DNA of 5,095 nucleotides from Oscillospiraceae bacterium (GTDB taxonomy: Bacteria > Bacillota > Clostridia > Oscillospirales > CAG-272): contig SVQJ01000083.1 of assembly GCA_015065395.1 (NCBI GenBank), positions 1 through 5,095 on the forward strand, read 5' to 3'. Both the position numbers and the translations under genes were made by a program. The notes below the pieces were generated by a model that was not told where the DNA came from, did no database searches, and saw only the letters and a list, made by a program, of their open reading frames with translations. Of this stretch, positions 1-5,095 are shown piece by piece. How positions within the stretch are numbered: the stretch's first letter is position 1; each line of letters opens with the position of its first letter.

Positions 1-78
1 AGCTCATTTTTGCGCACTTTATTCTTTTTAGGGCCTGTTTGTCTTTTAGCGGTCGGTTGTCTTATTAAAGTTCCTTTG
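1..78. other. Intergenic flank, no gene seen
   Basis: These bases carry no start with a ribosome binding site and no recognisable RNA gene. They are T-rich on the plus strand. GTTTGTCTTTTA and GGTTGTCTTATTA are two imperfect similar stretches within 38-66, too short to interpret. Confidence 0.5.
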
Positions 79-102
79 GTTCTTTCCTTTCAAGGAAAGA
101 AC
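79..102 (-). terminator. Hairpin just after the large gene, possible terminator
   Basis: The arms GTTCTTTCCTT (79-89) and AAGGAAAGAAC (92-102) are perfectly complementary over 11 bases, giving about 10 pairs around a 4-nt loop. The hairpin starts 6 nt beyond the stop codon of the large gene. On the minus strand the stem is followed by CAAAGGAACTTT, which lacks a U-tract, so it is not a classic intrinsic terminator for that gene. On the plus strand it is followed by a T-rich stretch (107-120), so it could instead stop transcription entering from the left, or simply protect the 3' end of the mRNA. Confidence 0.4.
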
Positions 103-108
103 GGGATA

Positions 109-3100
109 TTATTTCTTTTTCCAAAGGGCAAAGAAAGTGCTGTCCTCATCGAAGCGGGTATTTTCCGAAAGATGCTTTGAAGCCTTTGAAAGCCATCCGC
201 AGAAAATATAACCTTCCCTGTAGGGAATGGGCACGCTGTCAAGAGATGCGCCTGCCTGCACGGTAACCGATCCGCCGGCCATGCTCCACTCGGCAGCAGC
301 CTTGTTTTTATATACCGTTACGGTATTTCCTTCAACGGTAACGTAGCAGCCAACGGAAATATTATTATCGAGCCACGCGCTCATCGTTCCGTGGCCCGAA
401 AGGGCATAGCAGCCGGCAGGGATCGTATTGTTTCCGCTTCCGTAATAATGGCAGGAGATGACCTCACCCTCGCCCGTTATGATTACTTCCGTTCCGTATA
501 TATTCGTTCCCGTGGAGCTACGGTCGTTATAGAGAATGAGCGAGTTGGTTCCTCGGCCGATATTTTTACCCGTGATAGCAGCAGAGGAAGCTGCAAATCC
601 TCCGCCGTTGGTATCCAGGGTGACAACGGAGACCTTTTCCCAGGTGGCAATGAGCACGGGAGTTGAAATATGGGTGAATATGCTGCTCTCGTTGACCTTA
701 TCCTTCTTAACATCCTCCCATCCCAGGAATATATACCCTTCTCTTTCGGGAACGGGAAGCGGGCCGTATTTTTCGCCAAGGAAAACGGTCTTACCGTATC
801 TTGAAAGCTCGCCTATGCTTTGGAAAACACTTATCATCATTTCGTTCTCTTCGATGAAGACGTAATCGTCTTGGGAAATATTTGCAGAAAGCCATTTTGC
901 GGTAATGCCGCAGGCATAGAGAACCGATCCGTTTTCGGGTATTTTCAAGCTTTCCGGATCATCGGAAAGCTTTATGACCCTTCCGTTGCGGTCAAGAAGA
1001 GCAAAGGCTGAAGAAACGGCGGAGCCTGCCTTGAAAGAAACGTCCTCCGTGTAGAGCACGACACCGTCCTGAGGGCAGGAGGAATTGATGCCGCAAAGCC
1101 TGTATGTCGAACAAGGTGAACTGAAGGAGCCGCCCGCAAGGGCAAATAAAAGCTTTGCGCTCTCCCGTGTCCACTTCGCCTGCAGGGTGATATCTGACGA
1201 TACCGTGCTCTTTGCCGTATATTTTTCATCTGAAAGATACCAGCCGTCCAGGGTGCCGTTCTGGGCAGAGGCCTTGGGCAGAGCGCCTATCGGCGACCCC
1301 TTTTCCACAAAAAGCTCGTTACCCTTGGCATTCAGAGCATTTTCTGTTTCATAAACCTTAAATCCGTTTCCCGAAAAAATGATATAGTTGCCGAAAAACA
1401 CATTGCTTTTCAGCCAAGCTGCCATTTTTCCGTGGCCGGAGAGGACCATACATCCCTCGGGGATGGGGGTGCCGTTGCTGTATGATGCAGACAGAACCTT
1501 ACCCGAGCGGGATATAAGGACCTCAAAAACCTCACCCTCGGTTTTTGTATTACCGATGCCGGTATAAAGCACTATTCCGTTTTCAGGAAGAGGGGCGTTG
1601 ATGCCGGATATAGTACCGCCTGCGTTCGCAAATTCCACGTCTCCCCTTGAACCTGCAAACGTGACCCTTGTAAGCCTTTCCCATTTTGCGAAAAGGGTGA
1701 CCGTGCCGTATTGGGAGATAACGGTATCCTCATTTACGGTGCTTCCGTATTTATCCGTCCAACCGAGGAATCGCCATCCCTCCTTGAAGGCGGTGGGAAG
1801 CCGTCCTATAGGGGAGCCGTAGACCGCGGTATATTCCCGATGATCCGAAAAAAAGCTATGATCCTTCCAAAGGGTCAAGATGTTGGATGAAATGCTTATG
1901 TGATTTCCTGTCTTAAGGGTAAGGAGCCATTCTCTTTCGCTTCCCGATGCGCATATTACGAAGCATCCCTCAGGTACCTTAATGCCCTTACCGTTTTCTG
2001 TGACAAGGACCACTGTGCCGTCCTTTGATATCACCGCCGCTGCAGAGCCTGCAGGAGCATTGGTGATCTTACGCTCCCTGTACAGAACGAGAGAGCTTTT
2101 GCCAAGATCTGTATCTATACCTGAAAGGGTAGCGGTGCTTATTTTTCCTGCCAGAACTCCTTTGTCTGTGCTGAAGACCACATCGGCAGGAAGAACCTCC
2201 CATTTTGCGATAAGAGTGAGATCATGATATTTCATAAGGCTTGAAGACGTGATCCTTTCGCCGCCCTCGGTATACCAGCCGAGAAATTTGTGATATTCCT
2301 TCTCGGCATCGGGCAGAAATCCCACAGGCTCTCCCGGGAAAGCGGTCTTGCTCATGGCCTCGTATACCGATGCCTCGTAAACGGTAACGGTCAAATGCTG
2401 TTCATCGAAAAAGGCAAGCATACCCGCCTTCAGATTGTTGCTTATCCATTGAGACATGGTGCCGTGACCGGAGATGACAAATCCATCCTTGGGTATCACA
2501 GCATTTCCGTTTCCGTAATGATATACGGCAACTATCTTTCCGCTGCTATCCACCACAGCCTCGCTGCCGTGGATATTTGTACCGCTGCTTTCCTTTCCCT
2601 TGTATACCACAAGGTAGTTTTCAAGGCGTGTGGAATTTACAGCATTTACATCCTTTGTTAAAACACCCTTAAAAACGCCGCCGTTTGTATCGAATCGGAT
2701 CTCCTTTTTTGCATCCTCAGACCAGGATGCCTTCAAAGTAATGCAAAGGGCAGATGTGCAAACACTTTCCTCAGTGATAAGCTGATCATCTCCCTCCGCG
2801 TACCAGCCGCCGAAATAATATCGCGCTCTTTCGGGAATGGGCAAGGAGCCGAAGACAGTACCGTAGGTTGCCGTTTGGCTCTGCGCCTGAACTGCTCGGA
2901 TGCTTTGACAAACTGTTATTTCACGGGCGTTTTTATCAAAAACGATATAATCTCCCTTTTTCACATTATTATAGATCCAGGAAAAGCCGTCTCCATGACC
3001 GGAAAGAACAAATCCCCCCTCAGGGATCTTTGAATTACAGGTGCCGTATACGGGATCGTTCAAAACCTTTCCCGAGCTGTCAACGGAGATCTCGCATCCG

Positions 3101-4524
3101 TGGCTGTTGGTGGGCGCACTTTCAAGACCGCTGTCTGCGGTGAAAACAACTAAAGTGTTTGAAGGACGCCCGGAATTAATATGATCCACGCTGCCGCGAA
3201 TTCCCGTCATCTTACGGTAATCGGTGTAATCGGAAAACGCCCAGATGCAAAGAGCGTCTTCATCCAGATACAGATAGGATCCCTTTGCAATATTTTTGTG
3301 AAGCCAGGTGCTCATTTCTCCGTGGCCGGAAAGAATATATCCGTCTTCGGGGATCTGTGTGTGATTTGCACCGTAAACAGGATCGGAAAGCGCCCTTTGG
3401 TCTGCACCTATTACCACCTCTGTACCGTGCTCGTTTGTGGGAGTTTGAGAATATTCGCCCTCGCTGTTATATAAAATCAGCCCATTTGTGCCGCGCAAAG
3501 CATTCTTTTCGGTGATCTTTGCATAGTTTTCACCCTTTTCAAAGAAATGGCCGCCGTTTGTATCAAAAATCACGGGAGCAGGAACATATCCGCCGGAAAG
3601 CTCTTCGTTAAGGGTGCAGGATTCAAGATCCAAGGTCAGCCAGCCCATGCTGGTCTTTCCTCGGGTGAGGCCATCAAAATATACCTTTTCGGTGATAACG
3701 ACATTTGTGCCCTTGTAAATAGCGGTAACGAGGGGACTTAGGGTATCGGGCTCCAAACGGACATTTCGGGTGGATTTCAAGGTCCATATTTCAAGTTCGG
3801 AGGAAAACTCCGACCAACCGAGAACAAGACAAGAGTTGTAGGCCTTGTTTCTTCGGGTGGCATATTGTCCCGCCGCGCTGTCTGCAAGAGCTGCCTCGTG
3901 AAGAATATCAAGAGTTATATCGCCGTATGAGCCTGCAATTTCCGCAGCTGCTGCAGCGATCCTTCTGGATCCGCCGCTGCCGCACTGATTTTCAACATCG
4001 GCAAAATAAACCAGAGCTGCAGGATCCGTAATACCGAGACCGATGGCACGGTCAAGATAGGCGGAAACATCCTTCTTTATAAGGGCATCCTGCTCGGCAA
4101 TGCCGATATCCGTAGAAATGAAATCAGACATCCTGTCTGTTTCATCGTCGCTGACGTTTTTGTCGGAAAAGAGGGTGCGGTACGACCAGACGGTTGCAGG
4201 ATCAAGAATTTCGTTGTAAAGGCTTTCCCCAAGTATCGCAAGAGCGCCCTCCGGATCCTTTTCGAGAATGGAGCGGCAAAGGTTGAGCGCTCTGCCTGCA
4301 TGCCATTGGAGACAGCCGATGCTGAGAGCACCGTTGTCGTCCGGATTGACGGAATCATAGTTTCCCTCGTGGGATCGTATCATCGATGCCGCAGTATTCA
4401 GGATCACTTCGTATGTAACGTTGGTCTTACCATCGCCGTTCGCATTTGCCGTTAGCGGTAAAGCTGAAAAAGCTGCACCCAAAACAGACAGACAAAAAAG
4501 TATAGACAGTATCTTTTTTAACAT
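109..4524 (-). CDS. Secreted modular protein: lysozyme-like domain, SH3b domain, six composite InlB-B/SGHG repeats
   Basis: This is an intact 1471-residue reading frame on the minus strand. An in-frame TTG at 4545 extends it by seven residues, but the ATG at 4522-4524 is chosen because AAAGGTG (4530-4536) lies 5 nt before it and a signal peptide starts there. Residues 1-28 are the signal peptide. Residues 36-238 form a lysozyme-like domain with HEGNY (candidate acid Glu53), DNGALSIGCLQWH (63-75) and DVENQCGSGG (176-185). Residues 245-301 look like a bacterial SH3 domain (NVRLEPDT, KGT, GKTSMGWLTL). Residues 318-1468 are six repeats ending in GW ... AKW, each interrupted by an IPxxGxxxSGHG module. 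No sortase motif, SLH domain, dockerin or C-terminal membrane segment is seen. Inferred role: an exported cell-wall or glycan-active enzyme, or an adhesin-like surface protein. The catalytic assignment rests on motif resemblance recalled from Clostridia and phage lysins. There is no adjacent gene in the window, so it is probably monocistronic. Confidence 0.93.
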   Translation of the reverse strand: MLKKILSILFCLSVLGAAFSALPLTANANGDGKTNVTYEVILNTAASMIRSHEGNYDSVNPDDNGALSIGCLQWHAGRALNLCRSILEKDPEGALAILGESLYNEILDPATVWSYRTLFSDKNVSDDETDRMSDFISTDIGIAEQDALIKKDVSAYLDRAIGLGITDPAALVYFADVENQCGSGGSRRIAAAAAEIAGSYGDITLDILHEAALADSAAGQYATRRNKAYNSCLVLGWSEFSSELEIWTLKSTRNVRLEPDTLSPLVTAIYKGTNVVITEKVYFDGLTRGKTSMGWLTLDLESCTLNEELSGGYVPAPVIFDTNGGHFFEKGENYAKITEKNALRGTNGLILYNSEGEYSQTPTNEHGTEVVIGADQRALSDPVYGANHTQIPEDGYILSGHGEMSTWLHKNIAKGSYLYLDEDALCIWAFSDYTDYRKMTGIRGSVDHINSGRPSNTLVVFTADSGLESAPTNSHGCEISVDSSGKVLNDPVYGTCNSKIPEGGFVLSGHGDGFSWIYNNVKKGDYIVFDKNAREITVCQSIRAVQAQSQTATYGTVFGSLPIPERARYYFGGWYAEGDDQLITEESVCTSALCITLKASWSEDAKKEIRFDTNGGVFKGVLTKDVNAVNSTRLENYLVVYKGKESSGTNIHGSEAVVDSSGKIVAVYHYGNGNAVIPKDGFVISGHGTMSQWISNNLKAGMLAFFDEQHLTVTVYEASVYEAMSKTAFPGEPVGFLPDAEKEYHKFLGWYTEGGERITSSSLMKYHDLTLIAKWEVLPADVVFSTDKGVLAGKISTATLSGIDTDLGKSSLVLYRERKITNAPAGSAAAVISKDGTVVLVTENGKGIKVPEGCFVICASGSEREWLLTLKTGNHISISSNILTLWKDHSFFSDHREYTAVYGSPIGRLPTAFKEGWRFLGWTDKYGSTVNEDTVISQYGTVTLFAKWERLTRVTFAGSRGDVEFANAGGTISGINAPLPENGIVLYTGIGNTKTEGEVFEVLISRSGKVLSASYSNGTPIPEGCMVLSGHGKMAAWLKSNVFFGNYIIFSGNGFKVYETENALNAKGNELFVEKGSPIGALPKASAQNGTLDGWYLSDEKYTAKSTVSSDITLQAKWTRESAKLLFALAGGSFSSPCSTYRLCGINSSCPQDGVVLYTEDVSFKAGSAVSSAFALLDRNGRVIKLSDDPESLKIPENGSVLYACGITAKWLSANISQDDYVFIEENEMMISVFQSIGELSRYGKTVFLGEKYGPLPVPEREGYIFLGWEDVKKDKVNESSIFTHISTPVLIATWEKVSVVTLDTNGGGFAASSAAITGKNIGRGTNSLILYNDRSSTGTNIYGTEVIITGEGEVISCHYYGSGNNTIPAGCYALSGHGTMSAWLDNNISVGCYVTVEGNTVTVYKNKAAAEWSMAGGSVTVQAGASLDSVPIPYREGYIFCGWLSKASKHLSENTRFDEDSTFFALWKKK
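121..3573 (-). repeat. Six composite protein repeats: InlB B-type repeat interrupted by an SGHG module
   Basis: Residues 318-1468 hold six repeats of about 165-285 residues: R1 2722-3573, R2 2200-2703, R3 1681-2184, R4 1171-1668, R5 640-1158, R6 121-627. Each begins with a strand like VIFDTNGG and ends with YG-xxG-LPxP-xxGYxFxGW ... TLxAKW. These are the first and the remaining parts of an InlB B (Listeria-Bacteroides, Flg_new) repeat. Between them lies a module of about 100 residues: RGTN-LILY, TN-HGTE, a G-V turn, IPxxGxxLSGHG, MS-WL-NN, then G-Y-x-x-x and VTVY. R1 has two such modules, giving seven in total. Intact SGHG is at residues 399, 508, 685, 1029 and 1376; R3 and R5 have lost it. 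The inserted module resembles, from memory, one beside secreted family-10-like glycosyl hydrolases and phosphodiester glycosidases. Role inferred: glycan binding or a stalk. Confidence 0.82.
3622..3792 (-). other. Bacterial SH3 (SH3b) domain
   Basis: Residues 245-301 read as a single SH3_3-type domain. STRNVRLEPDT matches the usual LNVRSGPST strand, IYKGTNVVITEK matches the KGT-V-V strand, and RGKTSMGWLTLD matches the closing G-x-TGW strand. These domains commonly bind peptidoglycan cross-bridges. Its place next to the lysozyme-like domain is the usual arrangement in secreted wall hydrolases. A linker of about 15 residues separates it from the first composite repeat. Confidence 0.7.
3811..4419 (-). 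other. Lysozyme-like candidate catalytic domain
   Basis: Residues 36-238 of the protein. Seen: SMIRSHEGNY with Glu53, then DNGALSIGCLQWH (63-75), a helical-looking middle, DVENQCGSGG (176-185), and a closing ATRRNKAYNSCLVLGW. A Glu about ten residues before an Asp, followed by a G-x-x-QW motif, is typical of lysozyme- and chitosanase-like folds. I recall close motif matches (EGNY-SVN-DNGA-S-G-QWH) at the N-terminus of secreted Clostridia proteins and phage lysins. Peptidoglycan glycosidase activity is therefore the best guess. Chitosanase-like activity or a non-catalytic binding role remain possible. Four cysteines (residues 71, 83, 181, 232) could form disulfides. Confidence 0.6.
4441..4524 (-). 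other. Signal peptide (Sec type I)
   Basis: Residues 1-28 start with a basic MLKK, continue with a hydrophobic stretch (ILSILFCLSVLGAAFSALPL) and end in the A-N-A motif, which fits signal peptidase I cleavage before NGDGK. The cysteine in LFC is not in a lipobox (no small residue at -1), so a lipoprotein is unlikely. The mature protein would be released or held non-covalently at the wall. Confidence 0.85.
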
Positions 4525-4529
4525 TGTTT

Positions 4530-4553
4530 CACCTTTCTTTATCAAAAAAGAAA
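4530..4553 (-). promoter_or_regulatory. Shine-Dalgarno site with overlapping leader hairpin
   Basis: AAAGGTG (4530-4536) sits 5 nt upstream of ATG 4522-4524 and decides the start against the TTG at 4545. The A-rich side of the site is part of a perfect 7-bp stem: TTTCTTT (4547-4553) and AAAGAAA (4534-4540) with a 6-nt TTTGAT loop. The core GGTG stays unpaired. The AU-only composition apart from one C-G pair makes the stem weak, so any translational control is speculative. A second weak stem, ATTATT/AATAAT, lies at 4555-4570. Confidence 0.75.
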
Positions 4554-4577
4554 CATTATTCCATAATAATCTACTTT

Positions 4578-4606
4578 ATTATATCATTATATAAAAATAC
4601 TGTCAA
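4578..4606 (-). promoter_or_regulatory. Consensus sigma-A promoter of the large gene
   Basis: On the minus strand TTGACA (4601-4606) is followed by a 17-nt spacer and TATAAT (4578-4583), both perfect consensus hexamers. The spacer ends in TGA, giving an extended -10 (TGnTATAAT). The predicted transcription start is near 4570, leaving a leader of about 46 nt before the ATG at 4524. Nothing operator-like is obvious around it, so strong housekeeping expression is inferred. Confidence 0.9.
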
Positions 4607-4814
4607 TAGCGGCAAAACAGGTAAAGCTTTCCTTTTGAAATGACAGATCGCATCAAGAATGGTCAGAACCACCGGCTCACGGTAAGCCTCCGGAAAACGT
4701 AAGGTTTTATGTTGCGGATTTTGCAGGCGGAAGGTGGCTCTCTGAAATTGCGATAAATTACAACTGAAGATCATTCCCGGAGATATGTTTATCAAAAGAT
4801 ATGTATACGGGAGA
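4607..4814. other. Intergenic region without a recognisable gene
   Basis: No frame here has a convincing ribosome binding site plus a recognisable product. The only sizeable open stretch on the minus strand would start at a TTG at 4855 within repeat DNA and run through the promoter, so it is not accepted. A small direct repeat, AGATATGTTTA (4781-4791) and AGATATGTATA (4797-4807), 16 bp apart, is flanked by TCCCG (4775-4779) and CGGGA (4808-4812). It might be a binding site or a decayed element end. Confidence 0.55.
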
Positions 4815-4867
4815 GACGGATGAGGGTTGATTTTTCCTGCATTTTCGGTTTTCAACCCTCTTCAGTC
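4815..4867. repeat. Inverted repeat: two element heads back to back
   Basis: GACGGATGAGGGTTGA (4815-4830) pairs with TCAACCCTCTTCAGTC (4852-4867) at 14 of 16 positions, with a perfect 9-bp core and a 21-nt spacer. On the plus strand the right arm leads into the hairpin element at 4865-4907. The left arm read on the minus strand has the same CAACCCTC-TC-GTC head but leads into unrelated sequence. This looks like two copies of one dispersed intergenic element, the left one truncated or diverged. Confidence 0.65.
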
Positions 4868-4907
4868 AGCTACGCTGACAGCTTCCCCCAAATCTTGGGG
4901 GAAGCCT
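4852..4907 (+). repeat. Dispersed palindromic intergenic element with strong hairpin
   Basis: After the head TCAACCCTCTTCA comes a small stem GTCAGC-TAC-GCTGAC (4865-4879), followed at once by a strong 11-bp stem, GCTTCCCCCAA (4881-4891) and TTGGGGGAAGC (4895-4905), with a 3-nt loop. The pattern CCCTC-TC-GTC ... GAC-AGCTTCCCC ... GGGGAAGCCT is one I recall as a common dispersed intergenic repeat in gut Clostridia; this needs a genome search to confirm. Neither strand has a U-tract after the strong stem, so it is not called a terminator. Confidence 0.65.
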
Positions 4908-5095
4908 AACATACGTCAACGCCTCGTGCGTTGACGTAGCGAAGCAGCTAAGGCTACAGTCAGCACTTGCTTTACCTTCGCGAGGGGAAGCCTAACATAG
5001 GTCAACGCCCTGTGCGTTGACGTAGCGAAGCAGCTAAGGCTACAGTCAGCACTTGCTTTACCTTCGCGAGGGGAAGCCTAACATAGGTCAACGCC
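4898..5095. repeat. 86-bp tandem repeat, 2.3 copies, continuing past the window
   Basis: Units start at 4898, 4984 and 5070 (each GGGGAAGCCTAACATA); the last is cut by the window end after 26 bases. The two full units differ at only three positions, all within the early hairpin. Unit 1 has an 11-bp stem TACGTCAACGC/GCGTTGACGTA (4912-4938) with a 5-nt loop; in unit 2 the stem has a G-G mismatch and a changed loop. Each unit also holds GTAGC ... GCTAC, AAGCA-GCT ... AGC-act-TGCTT, and an imperfect GCTTTACCT ... AGGGGAAGC hairpin. The last one echoes the strong hairpin of the element at 4852-4907. The 86-bp length is not a multiple of three and stops occur in all plus frames, so it is non-coding. 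Confidence 0.9.

Noticed and set aside
391..3741. Several plus-strand open frames of 60-123 codons opposite the large gene
   Set aside because: They lie antisense to a clearly coding repeat protein, lack ribosome sites, and encode low-complexity or unrecognisable peptides.
4441..4524. Lipoprotein signal
   Set aside because: The only cysteine in the hydrophobic stretch is preceded by ILF, not by a lipobox with Gly/Ala/Ser at -1.
4524..4545. Upstream in-frame TTG start for the large gene
   Set aside because: It lies in the loop of the leader hairpin with no Shine-Dalgarno site, while the ATG at 4522-4524 has AAAGGTG 5 nt away and starts a clean signal peptide.
4571..4855. 94-codon open frame on the minus strand
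   Set aside because: It would begin at a TTG inside the inverted repeat with no usable ribosome site spacing, reads through both promoter hexamers, and its product shows no recognisable pattern.
4881..4905. Intrinsic terminator
   Set aside because: The stem is strong but is followed by CTAACAT on the plus strand and TGTCAGC on the minus strand, with no T-run on either side; it is better read as part of the repeat element.
4898..5095. CRISPR array
   Set aside because: The whole 86-bp period is repeated, with no unique spacers between short repeats.

Overview
The window is dominated by one very large minus-strand gene (109-4524) for a secreted protein of about 1471 residues, with short non-coding flanks. 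The organism looks like a gut-type Clostridia (Oscillospiraceae-like) bacterium. The reasons are a Gram-positive signal peptide, a strong AAAGGTG Shine-Dalgarno site, a sigma-A consensus promoter, InlB/Listeria-Bacteroides-type repeats, and an intergenic element (CCCTC-TTCAGTC ... GCTTCCCC/GGGGAAGCC) of a kind I recall as dispersed in such genomes. The taxon is inferred, not shown.

Layout. 1-108 is the short 3' flank of the gene, with a hairpin at 79-102. 109-4524 is the gene. Read from its N-terminus, the protein has a signal peptide, a lysozyme-like candidate catalytic domain (about residues 36-238), a bacterial SH3 domain (245-301), and six composite repeats (318-1468) ending three residues before the stop. 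4525-4606 holds the 5' leader and a textbook promoter. 4607-4814 has no recognisable gene. 4815-5095 is repeat DNA: two element heads facing away from each other, a strong hairpin, then an 86-bp tandem repeat that runs off the window end.

Biology. The gene appears to be a single transcription unit with a strong promoter. The product is probably exported and acts on or at the cell surface: the N-terminal domain may cut peptidoglycan or a related polymer, SH3b may bind the wall, and the long repeat region may bind glycans or serve as a stalk. No LPXTG, SLH or dockerin anchor is visible.

The most unusual feature is the repeat architecture. Each InlB B-type repeat seems to be split after its first strand (F-DTNGG) by an inserted module of about 100 residues carrying IP-x-x-G-x-x-x-SGHG. 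The first repeat carries two such modules in tandem.
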